A stretch of 49,567 nt of DNA from Sphingomonadales bacterium (GTDB lineage: Bacteria > Pseudomonadota > Alphaproteobacteria > Sphingomonadales > Sphingomonadaceae), in NCBI GenBank assembly GCA_027483465.1, contig JAIXUQ010000092.1:1-49567 (forward strand). Reading direction: 5' to 3'. The notes under the pieces were generated by a model. The model had not been told where the DNA came from. It ran no database searches and saw nothing but the letters and a program-made list of their open reading frames with translations. Positions 26,113 through 35,072 of the stretch are shown in pieces (position 1 is the stretch's first letter; every line of letters starts with the position of its first letter). The translations under genes and the position numbers were made by a program.

Positions 26113-27429
26113 ATGATCGTCACCCGCTTCGCGCCTTCCCCTACCGGCCGGCTCCACGCCGGCAATATTCGCACTGCGCTAGTCAACTGGCTGCTGGCAC
26201 GGTCGGGCGGAGGCCGGTTCATGCTGCGGCTGGATGACACGGATCTCGCCCGGTCCAGTGCCGAGTCCGCGCAGTCCATTCGTGCCGATTTGGCATGGCT
26301 GGGCCTGGTCCCCGATGCCGAAGTCCAGCAATCTGACCGGCTCGCCCTGTATGAGGACGCGCTCGACCGTCTTGCCGCGCAGGGCCGGGCCTATGCCTGC
26401 TATGAAACCCCGGAAGAGTTGGAGCTGAAGCGCCGGGTTGCCCTGTCGCGCGGGCTGCCACCGATCTATGACCGCGCCGCGCTGGCCTTGAGCGAGACGG
26501 AAAGGGCGCGGCTGGAGGCCGAAGGGCGCCAGCCCCATTGGCGCTTCAAGCTGGACGAAACTGCCGATCTGGATTGGATCGACGGTGTGCGGGGCCCTTG
26601 CCATTTCCCAGCCGCTTCCCTTTCCGATCCGGTCGTGCGCCGGGCTGATGGCTCTTGGCTCTACATGCTGCCATCAGTGGTTGACGATATCGAGATGGGC
26701 ATCACCGATATCGTGCGTGGCGAAGACCATGTGACCAATTCGGCGGTACAGCTGCAAATGTTTGCTGCGCTGGGCGCAAAACCGCCACGGCTTGCGCATA
26801 TGGCGCTGTTGACAGGCGCCGATGCCGCCTTGTCGAAGCGATTGGGTTCCGAAGGTGTGGACGCTTGGGCTGCAGCCGGCATCGAGCCCGTTGCCGTTGC
26901 TGCACTGCTGGCACGGCTTGGTACATCGCAACCGGTGGAACCAATGGCGAAGCTGGCGGATCTTCTGCCGCAGTTCAGCATAAGCCATTTTGGCCGGGCG
27001 CCGGCGCGTTTTGATCCGGGTGATCTGGCCAGCCTTTCGGCGCGGTGCCTGCATCATATGGCCCACGACGATGTGGCCGAACGCTTACCGGCCGGCGTCG
27101 GCGCAGCCGAATGGCTGGCCATCCGCCCCAACCTCTCGCGCCTGGACGAGGTGGCGGCCTGGCACCAGGTGATTGCTGGACCGGTCACACCGGTGGTTGA
27201 GGATGCCGAGTATCTTGCCACGGCGCACGCCACCCTGGCCGGCCTTGCCTGGGGTGACGATATCTGGGCCCGATTGATCGAAGCCCTGAAATCCGCCACG
27301 GGCCGCAAGGGCAAGCCGCTGTTCCTGCCGCTGCGCCTGGCACTCACCGGTCAGGCCCAGGGCCCGGAAATGGCCGCCTTGCTGCCGCTCATTGGTCGTG
27401 AAGAGGCGCTGCGCCGGCTGTCGGCATGA
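26113..27429 (+). CDS. gltX: Glutamyl-tRNA synthetase
   Basis: A class I aminoacyl-tRNA synthetase of about 438 residues. RFAPSPTGRLHAGNIRTALVNW carries the HIGH motif as HAGN; the KMSKS motif is ALSKRLGSEG. RGEDHVTNSAVQLQMF is the conserved middle region. The C-terminal anticodon-binding domain is present, which excludes the short GluQ-type enzyme. The start is uncertain: in-frame GTG 26077, ATG 26101 and ATG 26113 are possible, and 26113 best fits the family N-terminus. Alphaproteobacteria usually have two GluRS; this looks like the shorter paralogue (inference). Confidence 0.9.
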   Translation: MIVTRFAPSPTGRLHAGNIRTALVNWLLARSGGGRFMLRLDDTDLARSSAESAQSIRADLAWLGLVPDAEVQQSDRLALYEDALDRLAAQGRAYACYETPEELELKRRVALSRGLPPIYDRAALALSETERARLEAEGRQPHWRFKLDETADLDWIDGVRGPCHFPAASLSDPVVRRADGSWLYMLPSVVDDIEMGITDIVRGEDHVTNSAVQLQMFAALGAKPPRLAHMALLTGADAALSKRLGSEGVDAWAAAGIEPVAVAALLARLGTSQPVEPMAKLADLLPQFSISHFGRAPARFDPGDLASLSARCLHHMAHDDVAERLPAGVGAAEWLAIRPNLSRLDEVAAWHQVIAGPVTPVVEDAEYLATAHATLAGLAWGDDIWARLIEALKSATGRKGKPLFLPLRLALTGQAQGPEMAALLPLIGREEALRRLSA

Positions 27430-27956
27430 CGACATTGCTCTTCATTTCCGGTCCACCCGCGGCAGGCAAGCTCAGCATTGCGACGCGGGTGGCGGATGCC
27501 ACTGGCCTGCCGCTGTTCCACAATCATCTGATCGTGGATGCCGTTCAGGCCGTTTTCCCGTTCGGTTCGCCGGCCTTCGTACGGTTGCGCGAACATTTCT
27601 GGTTGGAAACATTTGCCGCCGCCGCTGCCGAAGGCCGATCACTGATCTTCACCTTTCAGCCCGAACCGAGCGTGACACCCGGCTTCGCGCGCGCGGCGGC
27701 CGATCTGTTCGCGGACGCGGGTGGCCAATGCCGCTTCGTGTCGCTGGAACTGTCACTCACCGGGCAGTTGGCCCGCATTGCAAACCCGGATCGTGCGCGT
27801 TTCGGCAAATTGCGCGACCCAGAGCTGCTCCGGCGGCTGCATGTCGATTTTGCTGCCGCGCAAGCCGCAATGCCAGTCGCCGAGTTGCAAATCGACACCG
27901 GACGAGTCAGCCCAGTTGATGCCGCCGCACAGATCATCGCGCTGCTGGGCCGCTGA
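27426..27956 (+). CDS. Uncharacterised P-loop (kinase-like) protein
   Basis: A 176-residue protein starting MTTLLFISGPPAAGKLSIAT, with Walker A GPPAAGKLS near residues 9-17. LEGRSLIFTF-type hydrophobic strands follow. It resembles small nucleotide or sugar kinases of the AAA_33/shikimate-kinase fold, but no family-specific lid or substrate motif is recognisable. It overlaps gltX by 4 bp and so shares its transcript. Confidence 0.75.
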   Translation: MTTLLFISGPPAAGKLSIATRVADATGLPLFHNHLIVDAVQAVFPFGSPAFVRLREHFWLETFAAAAAEGRSLIFTFQPEPSVTPGFARAAADLFADAGGQCRFVSLELSLTGQLARIANPDRARFGKLRDPELLRRLHVDFAAAQAAMPVAELQIDTGRVSPVDAAAQIIALLGR

Positions 27957-28003
27957 TTGCCGCACCTCTGGCCAAGCCGGCCCCGCCTGCCTATCCTGCC
28001 CGC

Positions 28004-28417
28004 ATGGCTTTTCTTGATCCCCCCAATGCCGCGCAGAAGCGCAAACGCTACTGGATCGCTGCGGGTTCCGCACTGGCAACCACCGTGATCATGACCATGT
28101 TTCTGATCGAATCGCGCTGGGGCTATTCCCCACCCGACCCGGTGATCATCTACGCCCAAAGCTGGAAGGCGGACCGGACGCGGGAAGACGCCATCGCCGA
28201 TGCCAGGGCGACCAAGGCGGCGCGGGAAGCCAAGCTTGCAGAGGCGCGCGCCTATATCGCAACATTGACCGGCAAGGCCCGGGAGGATGCGCAGAAACAA
28301 TATGATGATTATGTCGCGGGGGGCGGCTTCAAACGCGATATTCCTTATGTAGCGGCCAGGCCCAGCGTGGAAGCCATCGTGCGCGTGCCGCCGCCAGCCG
28401 AGCCGCCGATCGAGTGA
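28004..28417 (+). CDS. Small single-pass membrane protein of unknown function
   Basis: A 137-residue protein. A basic N-terminus (AQKRKRYW) precedes one transmembrane helix (about residues 18-36), followed by a charged Ala-rich segment likely to be helical (about 55-100) and a Pro-rich tail (VRVPPPAEPPIE). No family recognised. It overlaps ribD by 4 bp (GTGA). Orientation is probably N-in with a periplasmic helical domain. Confidence 0.7.
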   Translation: MAFLDPPNAAQKRKRYWIAAGSALATTVIMTMFLIESRWGYSPPDPVIIYAQSWKADRTREDAIADARATKAAREAKLAEARAYIATLTGKAREDAQKQYDDYVAGGGFKRDIPYVAARPSVEAIVRVPPPAEPPIE

Positions 28418-29385
28418 GCACGCCCCAAGACTGGCGCTGGATGGGCGCAGCGCTGGCGCTGGCCAGCCGTGGTGTTGGGCTCGCCACACCCAACCCGTCG
28501 GTGGGTTGCGTGATTGTGAAGGACGGCCGTATTGTTGGGCGTGGCCACACGCAGGCCGGCGGGCGGCCGCATGCCGAAGCAACGGCCCTGGCGCAGGCCG
28601 GTGATGCGGCCAAGGGGGCCTGCGCCTATGTCACGCTGGAGCCCTGCGCCCACCAGTCGCCCCGCGGACCAAGCTGTGCAGACAGCCTGATGGCGGCGGG
28701 CGTCAGCCGCGTAGTGGTGGCCGCCGCCGACCCCGATCCGCGCACCAATGGCGCCGGCATGGCCCGATTGAGAGCTGCCGGCATCGACATAACATCCGGT
28801 GTCCGCACTGCCGAGGCACAGGCCGGGCTTGCGGGCTTTCTGACGAGGCAGCAGCGTGGACGGCCGCACATCACGCTGAAGCTCGCTGTCAGCCTCGACG
28901 GGGCGATTGCCATGGCCGATGGGCGCAGCCAGTGGCTGACTGGCGAGCGGGCCCGTGCGGCGGCGCACTTGGAGCGCGCACGTGCTGATCTGGTGATCCT
29001 TGGCCGTGGAACCTGGGATGCGGACCGTCCGCGTCTTGATGTGCGGCTGGATGGGTTGCAGTCCCGCAGCCCCCGAATCGGCGTTGTCGGTCGCGCGCAT
29101 GGACTGCCGGCGACTGTGCACGGCTTCCCTGATCTGGATGCGCTTTGTGCCGATCCCGCGCTCCAGGTGCTGGCCGAAGGCGGAATGGGGCTGGCGGCCA
29201 GCCTGCTCGCCGCTGATCTGGTGGATCGGCTGCTGCTGCATCGTGCACCAGTGATCGTTGGCGCCGGGCGCACATTGGGGGACATCGGCCTTGCCGAACT
29301 GTTATCTGCCCATGGCCGGTGGATCGCACTTGCACCAATTGCGCTGGGCGTTGACCGCATTGAAGCCTTCATCCGGAACAGGTAA
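28414..29385 (+). CDS. ribD: Bifunctional riboflavin biosynthesis deaminase/reductase RibD
   Basis: A 323-residue enzyme performing the second and third steps of riboflavin synthesis. The N-terminal deaminase has the zinc motif PHAEATAL and LEPCAHQSPRGPSCAD, plus TPNPSVGCVIV. The C-terminal reductase starts at PHITLKLAVSLDGAIAM, with the NADPH region LAEGGMGLAASLL. It uses a GTG start that overlaps the upstream stop. First gene of the riboflavin block ribD - riboflavin synthase - ribBX - ribH. Confidence 0.96.
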   Translation: MSTPQDWRWMGAALALASRGVGLATPNPSVGCVIVKDGRIVGRGHTQAGGRPHAEATALAQAGDAAKGACAYVTLEPCAHQSPRGPSCADSLMAAGVSRVVVAAADPDPRTNGAGMARLRAAGIDITSGVRTAEAQAGLAGFLTRQQRGRPHITLKLAVSLDGAIAMADGRSQWLTGERARAAAHLERARADLVILGRGTWDADRPRLDVRLDGLQSRSPRIGVVGRAHGLPATVHGFPDLDALCADPALQVLAEGGMGLAASLLAADLVDRLLLHRAPVIVGAGRTLGDIGLAELLSAHGRWIALAPIALGVDRIEAFIRNR

Positions 29386-29394
29386 CGGATCAGC

Positions 29395-29997
29395 ATGTTC
29401 ACAGGCATCATCACCGATATCGGCGCCATCACGGCAGTGGAGGAGCGGGGCGATTTGCGCGTGACGGTGGCGACAGGCCATGACACGTCAGATATCGCGA
29501 TTGGTGCATCCGTTGCCAACAGCGGGGTCTGCCTGACCGTGGTGGCGAAATCGGCCAAGAGCCTCAGCTTTGATGTTTCCGCTGAAACCCGTCGGCGCAC
29601 GGCGGCCATGATGTGGCAACTGGGTGCCCGCCTCAATCTGGAACGGGCGTTGAAGGTTGGGGATGAACTGGGCGGCCATATCGTCACCGGCCATGTTGAT
29701 GCCGTGGGTCGTATCGCCAGCATCGAGACGGAAGGCGATTCAAAACGTTTCACCTTCCAAATGCCGGCCAATGTGGCGCCCTATGTGGCGCCCAAGGGCA
29801 GCATCTGTCTCAATGGCGTTTCGCTCACGGTCAATGAAGTGAGCGATGATGATCTGGGCCACTGGTTCACGGTCAATATCATTCCGCACACGGCGGACTG
29901 GACAACCTTCGGCACTGCGGCCGAGGGTGACGAAGTGAATATCGAGATTGATGTGCTGGCGCGCTATCTGTTCCGGATGAATCAGTTCAAGGCTTGA
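29395..29997 (+). CDS. ribE: Riboflavin synthase alpha subunit
   Basis: A 200-residue enzyme that converts two 6,7-dimethyl-8-ribityllumazine molecules into riboflavin. The two internally repeated lumazine-binding halves are visible: MFTGIITDIGAI at the start and GHIVTGHVDAVGRIAS from about residue 94. SGVCLTVV and NGVSLTVNEV are the paired substrate-binding motifs. Nine bp follow ribD. Its stop codon overlaps a TTGACA that probably belongs to the ribBX promoter. The symbol follows the ribE/ribC convention for the alpha subunit. Confidence 0.96.
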   Translation: MFTGIITDIGAITAVEERGDLRVTVATGHDTSDIAIGASVANSGVCLTVVAKSAKSLSFDVSAETRRRTAAMMWQLGARLNLERALKVGDELGGHIVTGHVDAVGRIASIETEGDSKRFTFQMPANVAPYVAPKGSICLNGVSLTVNEVSDDDLGHWFTVNIIPHTADWTTFGTAAEGDEVNIEIDVLARYLFRMNQFKA

Positions 29998-30044
29998 CAT
30001 CAGAATGTGAGCATCGCATCGGATCTTCACATTCAGATGTGAGG
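29994..30044 (+). promoter_or_regulatory. Presumed ribBX promoter with operator-like TGTGA repeats
   Basis: A consensus -35 TTGACA (29994-29999) overlaps the riboflavin synthase stop. A weak -10 candidate lies near 30017-30024. The half-site AATGTGA (30004-30010) falls between them. Downstream lies the palindrome TCACAT-TCAG-ATGTGA (30027-30042), whose end abuts the GAGG ribosome-binding site (30041-30044) of ribBX. TCAGAATGTGA and TCAGATGTGA also form a direct repeat. The layout is that of a repressor operator. The HTH domain of the gene product is the natural candidate ligand, but this is inference. Confidence 0.55.
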
Positions 30045-30051
30045 TGCAGTG

Positions 30052-31329
30052 ATGAGCGAGTCCCTGATTGCCCGTCTTCGGGAATTGGTGGCCAGCGGGC
30101 ATGAGACCAAGGCCGGGATGGCCCGTGCCGCTGGTCTGCACGCCAACAGTCTGCGGGCGCTGGACGAGCCGGAGTGGAACCCCACTGCCGAGACGCTGCG
30201 CAAACTGGAGGCCTGGCTGGCCGACCGCAACGCGGGGCCAGCCCTGTCACCGATCGAGGAGATCATCGACGAGGCGCGCAACGGGCGCATGTATATCCTC
30301 GTTGATGACGAGGACCGCGAGAATGAAGGCGATCTGATCATCCCCGGCCAGATGGCCACGCCCGATGCCATCAATTTCATGGCAAAATTTGGTCGCGGTT
30401 TGATCTGCCTGGCCATGGCAAGCGAACGGGTGAAAGCTCTGGGCCTGCCGCTGATGGCCCAACATAATGGCACGCGGCACAGCACGGCCTTTACCGTTTC
30501 AATTGAAGCGAAAGAGGGTGTGACCACGGGCATTTCGGCCGCTGACCGGGCCCGCACCATCGCGGTTGCGATCGATGCCGGAAAAGGGCCGGAACACATC
30601 GTTTCCCCCGGGCATGTCTTTCCGCTGGTCGCCCGCGATGGCGGGGTTTTGGTCCGCGCCGGCCACACCGAAGCGAGCGTCGACATCAGCCGGCTTGCAG
30701 GCCTCAACCCGTCTGGGGTGATCTGCGAGATCATGAACGACGACGGCACCATGGCGCGCCTGCCGGACCTGATCCCCTTTGCCCGCCGCCACGGCCTGAA
30801 GATCGGCACGATCCGTGACCTGATTGCCTACCGGCATGCCCATGACCGGCTGGTGAAATGTGTGGCCGAAACCAAGCTGGAAAGCTGGCATGGTGGCGAG
30901 TGGACAGCCAAGACCTATGCCAACACCGCGGAATATGGCGAGCATATGGTGCTTCAGAAGGGCCGGATCGAACCAGGGAAGCCGACACTGGTGCGGGTGC
31001 ACACCCAGTCCATGTTCACCGACATGTTCGGCGAAAAGGGTGACCGCGCTGGCCAGTTGCAACGCGCCATGGATGTGATTGGAGCTGAAGGTGCCGGCAT
31101 CATCGTCATCATCCGCGATGGCCGTCCGACCGCCATCTCCGAACAGATGCGCGCCAAAGGCCAGGGCGAACCCATCACCCTGCGCGACTATGGCATTGGC
31201 GCACAGATCCTCGTCGATCTTGGGGTGACCGACATGATCCTGCTCACCAACCAGCACCGTAACATCGTCGGCATCGAAGGCTATGGCCTGAAAGTGGTTG
31301 GCGAGCGCAACATCCCGGCCCGGAGTTGA
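30052..31329 (+). CDS. ribB: HTH-RibB-RibX fusion: DHBP synthase with N-terminal HTH and degenerate GTP cyclohydrolase II domain
   Basis: A 425-residue, three-part protein. Residues 6-57 form a helix-turn-helix ([16 protein letters not shown] with [13 protein letters not shown]). Residues ~67-265 are 3,4-dihydroxy-2-butanone-4-phosphate synthase ([33 protein letters not shown]). The rest resembles GTP cyclohydrolase II, but the three zinc cysteines are missing: [16 protein letters not shown] contains none. Such RibBX proteins are described in proteobacteria as lacking cyclohydrolase activity, so a separate ribA must exist. ATG 30052 is chosen over GTG 30049 because GAGG lies 7 nt upstream. 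The HTH suggests DNA-binding feedback control of the operon. Confidence 0.93.
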   Translation: MSESLIARLRELVASGHETKAGMARAAGLHANSLRALDEPEWNPTAETLRKLEAWLADRNAGPALSPIEEIIDEARNGRMYILVDDEDRENEGDLIIPGQMATPDAINFMAKFGRGLICLAMASERVKALGLPLMAQHNGTRHSTAFTVSIEAKEGVTTGISAADRARTIAVAIDAGKGPEHIVSPGHVFPLVARDGGVLVRAGHTEASVDISRLAGLNPSGVICEIMNDDGTMARLPDLIPFARRHGLKIGTIRDLIAYRHAHDRLVKCVAETKLESWHGGEWTAKTYANTAEYGEHMVLQKGRIEPGKPTLVRVHTQSMFTDMFGEKGDRAGQLQRAMDVIGAEGAGIIVIIRDGRPTAISEQMRAKGQGEPITLRDYGIGAQILVDLGVTDMILLTNQHRNIVGIEGYGLKVVGERNIPARS

Positions 31330-31333
31330 AGCC

Positions 31334-31750
31334 ATGCACATCCTGATCGTTGAAGCCAGGTTCTATACCCATATCGCCGACATGCAGTTGGACGGCGTGA
31401 CCAGCGCGCTGGAAGCGGTTGGCGCCACCTGGGAAGTGATCACCGTGCCAGGCGCTCTGGAGGTGCCGGCCGCCATCGCATTCGCCGACGCCAGCGGCAA
31501 ATATGATGGCTATGTCGCATTGGGCTGCGTGATCCGCGGCGAGACCTATCATTTCGAAGTTGTAGCCGGCGAAAGCGCCAGGGCCATCATGGCCCTCACC
31601 CTCGACGGCCTCGCCATCGGAAACGGGATCCTGACGGTGGAAAACGAAGCCCAGGCCATTGCCCGCGCCGACAAGTCCCAGAAGAACAAGGGCGGCGAGG
31701 CAGCAGCGGCGGCTCTGGCCATGGTCGGCCTCAAGCAACGCTTTGGTTGA
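31334..31750 (+). CDS. ribH: 6,7-dimethyl-8-ribityllumazine synthase
   Basis: A 138-residue lumazine synthase that condenses DHBP with the RibD product. Family marks: [20 protein letters not shown] at the N-terminus, [11 protein letters not shown] (phosphate and substrate binding) and [17 protein letters not shown] with the catalytic His. It starts 4 bp after ribBX and closes the block. Confidence 0.96.
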   Translation: MHILIVEARFYTHIADMQLDGVTSALEAVGATWEVITVPGALEVPAAIAFADASGKYDGYVALGCVIRGETYHFEVVAGESARAIMALTLDGLAIGNGILTVENEAQAIARADKSQKNKGGEAAAAALAMVGLKQRFG

Positions 31751-31946
31751 GGGGCAACGATATCCTCGGTCCATAGCCAAGGGAGCCCGCGACATTCCGA
31801 AGCGCGGTGCGCATGCCGCAGTGCAGCATCGCAGGGCACGTTGTAATCAACATAATGCCTGAACTCCTCCGATGCAGGCTCAAGCGGGCGGTGGCGCACG
31901 CGATCCGACCCGCCTGCCACCGTCCGCTTGCCCCCAAATATCCCAT

Positions 31947-31962
31947 GATCACCGCGGTGATC
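31947..31962. promoter_or_regulatory. Perfect 16-bp palindrome upstream of the HAD gene
   Basis: GATCACCGCGGTGATC is perfectly symmetric with no spacer. It lies 56 bp upstream of the HAD-phosphatase start in an otherwise featureless 268-bp gap, so a dimeric regulator site is plausible. A minus-strand reading frame across the gap looks non-coding. Confidence 0.4.
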
Positions 31963-32018
31963 GTTACGACGCGCATTGTCCGGTGACATTGCAGCGCGTT
32001 GGGATTAAGGCAGCGCCG

Positions 32019-32726
32019 ATGCTTCCCGCGCCCGCCTCCGCCGCACCGGCCTTTGCAGTACTAAGCCACATCGAGGCGTGGATCTTCGATCTGGACAACA
32101 CGCTTTATCCAGCGCACTCGTCGCTCTTTCCCCAGATTGATGCCCGGATGGGCTTGTACATCCAGCGCCTTCTGAACGTGGACCCGCAAGAAGCCCATCG
32201 GATTCAGAAGGGCCTGTTTCATTCCCATGGCATGACCTTGCCTGGCCTGATGGCACTCTATGGCGTCGACCCGAATGATTTTTTGCAGGCAGTCCATGAT
32301 GTCGATCTGGAAGTGATCCGTCCCCATCCTGAACTGGGGGATTTGATCAGCCGCCTGCCCGGGCGCAAGTTTGTGTTTACCAACGCCGATGCGCCTTATG
32401 CCGAACGCGTGCTTGAACGGCTGGGTCTCACCCACGCCTTTGATGCGCTCCACGACATTCATGCGTTGGGATATGTGCCCAAGCCGCAGCCGCCTGCCTA
32501 TCACCACATGTGCACCACGCATGGCATTGATCCGGCGCGCGCGCTGTTCGTTGAGGACATGGCGCGAAACCTGGGTCCGGCCAAGGCCATCGGCATGACC
32601 ACGGTGTGGATCGACAATGGCTCCGAACAGGGGCCGGAAACCGGTCTTGACCATATCGATTTTCGCGTGACGGATCTGGCCGCGTTTCTGGCGGGAATTC
32701 TGTCAGGATTGGAAGAGCGGACATGA
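32019..32726 (+). CDS. HAD-family pyrimidine 5'-nucleotidase-like phosphatase
   Basis: A 235-residue HAD hydrolase. The motif I nucleophiles are Asp24 and Asp26 ([11 protein letters not shown]); motif II is FVFTNAD; the motif III Lys is in [11 protein letters not shown]; motif IV is [18 protein letters not shown]. The DLDNTLYP form and overall length match the SDT1/pyrimidine 5'-nucleotidase group. A longer open frame exists upstream, but the 49 extra residues are low-complexity and lack the fold. It overlaps dapD by 4 bp. Confidence 0.9.
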   Translation: MLPAPASAAPAFAVLSHIEAWIFDLDNTLYPAHSSLFPQIDARMGLYIQRLLNVDPQEAHRIQKGLFHSHGMTLPGLMALYGVDPNDFLQAVHDVDLEVIRPHPELGDLISRLPGRKFVFTNADAPYAERVLERLGLTHAFDALHDIHALGYVPKPQPPAYHHMCTTHGIDPARALFVEDMARNLGPAKAIGMTTVWIDNGSEQGPETGLDHIDFRVTDLAAFLAGILSGLEERT

Positions 32727-33556
32727 GCATCGAACAGATCATCGAAGCGGGCTGGGACGAACGGGCAACGGTCACACCTGCAACGCAGGGTGAGCTTCGC
32801 GCTGCCGTTGATGAGGCTTTGGCCCGGCTTGACTCAGGCGAACTGCGCGTGGCCGAGCCTGATGGCAAGGGCGGTTGGCACACGCATCAATGGTTGAAGA
32901 AGGCTGTGTTGCTGTCGTTCCGGTTGCAGGACAATGCAGTGATGCCCGGGTTCGGGGCCGCTGGCTACTTCGACAAGGTCCCGCTGAAGTTTGATGCATG
33001 GAATGAAGATCGCTTTCGTGCAGCCGGCTTCCGCACGGTCCCCGGCGCGATTGTGCGGCGTGGTGCCTATATTGCCCCGGGTGCCGTTTTGATGCCGAGC
33101 TTTGTCAATATTGGTGCCCGTGTGGGCAAGGGAACCATGGTCGATACGTGGGCCACCGTTGGCAGCTGCGCCCAGATTGGCGAGAATGTCCATATCTCGG
33201 GCGGCGCCGGCATTGGCGGCGTGCTGGAACCGTTGCAGGCCAATCCGGTGATCATCGGTGACAATTGCTTCATCGGTGCGCGCGCCGAGGTGGCAGAGGG
33301 CGTGATCGTGGGCGAGGGCGCTGTTCTGTCGATGGGCGTCTATCTGGGGGCCAGCACCAAGATCGTCGACCGGGCGACCGGCGAAATCCACGTCGGAAAA
33401 GTGCCGCCCTATGCCGTGGTTGTCTCCGGGTCGCTGCCGGGCAGGCCTTTGCCCGATGGCAGCCCGGGGCCGAATCTCTACTGCGCCGTAATCGTCAAGA
33501 CCGTAGACGCTCAAACGCGCAGCAAGACCGGGATCAATGAATTGCTGCGTGACTGA
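32723..33556 (+). CDS. dapD: 2,3,4,5-tetrahydropyridine-2,6-dicarboxylate N-succinyltransferase
   Basis: A 277-residue DapD of the lysine/meso-diaminopimelate pathway, transferring succinyl from succinyl-CoA. The N-terminal helical part starts [21 protein letters not shown] left-handed beta-helix follows, built from hexapeptide repeats ([38 protein letters not shown]). It ends [20 protein letters not shown]. Its stop is 9 bp from the convergent next gene. Confidence 0.97.
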   Translation: MSIEQIIEAGWDERATVTPATQGELRAAVDEALARLDSGELRVAEPDGKGGWHTHQWLKKAVLLSFRLQDNAVMPGFGAAGYFDKVPLKFDAWNEDRFRAAGFRTVPGAIVRRGAYIAPGAVLMPSFVNIGARVGKGTMVDTWATVGSCAQIGENVHISGGAGIGGVLEPLQANPVIIGDNCFIGARAEVAEGVIVGEGAVLSMGVYLGASTKIVDRATGEIHVGKVPPYAVVVSGSLPGRPLPDGSPGPNLYCAVIVKTVDAQTRSKTGINELLRD

Positions 33557-33565
33557 ACGTGCGAC

Positions 33566-35029
33566 TCACGCGCCCGTCAGCATCCGATCCACCAACTGAC
33601 GCACGGTGGGGATGAAGCGGTTAGAATAGAAGGGGTCGCTGGCAAAACGATAGGCACTGTGCCCGGCGAAGGCAAGATTATGGTCAGGATCACCGCCATG
33701 GGCGATTTCCTGCAACGTCTTCTGGATGCAGAAACTGCGCGGATCGGCAAGCCGCCCGGTCGAGTTGGCCTCATTATCGGCCCAGGCCGAAAAGCTGCAA
33801 TGGGACAGGCAGCCCATGCAATCGGCCTGATCCTTGCGCACTGTGGCGCGCTCGGCCGGGGTGACGAACACCAGCGTATTGTCGGGTGTCTTCAGCGCTT
33901 CGGTAAAACCCTCACCATGCCAGGCACGGGCGCGAATCAGATCATCGCGGGTGACGAAATAGCGCTTGGTGCCCACGCCAACATCAAGCGCAAACTGATG
34001 ATCGCCGGTCGCCGCGGTGGAAAATGCAATCTGGCGCTCGCTGCGGGCTTCGAGCGCGCGCAGAAACGGATTGCGGATTGCCGAGGAATAGAAACCCGTG
34101 GGCGAAAACTTGTGGAGCAGGATGTCGCCCTTCTTGAGATCGAATAGCCGTTGCTTCCACACCTCGGGTATCGGGCTTTCCTGGGTCAGCAGTGGCCGCG
34201 TGCCGAACTGGAAGACCACCTGGCCAAGCTCCGGATTGTCCATCCAATCCTGCCACTCATCCAGGCGCCAAACGCCACCTGCCATGACGATGGGCACCGA
34301 ATCGGAAACGCCAAGTTCCCGCATGGTGGCTCGAAGCTCGGCCACGCGGGGATACGGGTCCTGCGGCGCGCGTGGATCCTCGGCATTGGACAGGCCGTTG
34401 TGACCGCCTGCCAACCAGGGATCTTCATAAACCACCGCACCCAGCCATTCCGCCGCCTTGGAATAGGCCCGCTTCCACAGCGCCCGAAAAGCCCGGGCGG
34501 AGCTGATGATGGGATAATAATGCACGCCATACTGCGCGGCGATTTCCGACAGCTTGTAGGGCATGCCCGCGCCACACGTGACACCGTTGACCAGGCCACG
34601 CGTGCGTTCGAGCACGCCGTGCAACACCCGCTGGGCGCCACCCATTTCCCACAAGACATTGATATTGATGGCGCCAATCCCGCGTTTCAATTCGCTGGCC
34701 GCAATATCATAGGCCCGCTGAACCTGTTGCACGCCACCCTCGATGGCATATTGGATCAGCTCTTCATGGCGATCCCGCCGGGTGACAGCACGATAGATTT
34801 GCGGAATGATACGGCCGTCGTTGTCGTAACTGTCCGCGTTGACGGCCGAAACCGTACCCACCCCGCCAGCCAGAGCCCAAGCGCCAGCCGAGGCATGATT
34901 GGTAGCGGAAACGCCCTTGCCCCCTTCCACCAACGGCCACACCTCGCGGCCACCCATTACCAGCGATTTCACACCCGAAAGCATCATTGTCCGTTCTGTC
35001 ACGGCCGGCGGTTGCACCGACCATGACAT
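33566..35029 (-). CDS. Nitronate monooxygenase-like FMN protein with C-terminal cysteine cluster
   Basis: A 487-residue protein related to the 2-nitropropane dioxygenase/FabK TIM-barrel flavoproteins. GINVNVL-like ININVLWEMGG, NGVTCGAGMPYKL, WLGAVVYEDPWLAGGHNGL and VPIVMAGGVW follow the family order. The protein is longer than typical NMO (~320-360). Its C-terminal extension holds C404-MG-C407-LSH-C411 and Cys434 (PRSFCIQ), which could bind a metal or Fe-S cluster. The start at 35029 is chosen because it clears the upstream gene's stop. It is co-directional with a BVMO-like gene, 43 bp downstream of it. Confidence 0.8.
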   Translation of the reverse strand: MSWSVQPPAVTERTMMLSGVKSLVMGGREVWPLVEGGKGVSATNHASAGAWALAGGVGTVSAVNADSYDNDGRIIPQIYRAVTRRDRHEELIQYAIEGGVQQVQRAYDIAASELKRGIGAININVLWEMGGAQRVLHGVLERTRGLVNGVTCGAGMPYKLSEIAAQYGVHYYPIISSARAFRALWKRAYSKAAEWLGAVVYEDPWLAGGHNGLSNAEDPRAPQDPYPRVAELRATMRELGVSDSVPIVMAGGVWRLDEWQDWMDNPELGQVVFQFGTRPLLTQESPIPEVWKQRLFDLKKGDILLHKFSPTGFYSSAIRNPFLRALEARSERQIAFSTAATGDHQFALDVGVGTKRYFVTRDDLIRARAWHGEGFTEALKTPDNTLVFVTPAERATVRKDQADCMGCLSHCSFSAWADNEANSTGRLADPRSFCIQKTLQEIAHGGDPDHNLAFAGHSAYRFASDPFYSNRFIPTVRQLVDRMLTGA

Positions 35030-35072
35030 TATTGGGGCAAGATGGTGGCAAAGTGCAAGCCATGGCATTGCA

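Noticed and set aside
29998-30051. FMN riboswitch upstream of ribBX
   Set aside because: The gap is too short for the six-helix RFN element and none of its conserved blocks are present.
31731-31976. Minus-strand 81-codon frame in the ribH-HAD gap
   Set aside because: No signal peptide, domain or ribosome-binding site; it overlaps the ribH end and contains the palindrome, so a regulatory gap is more likely.
31872-32018. N-terminal extension of the HAD phosphatase frame
   Set aside because: The extra 49 residues are low-complexity, and the HAD fold begins right after the Met at 32019.
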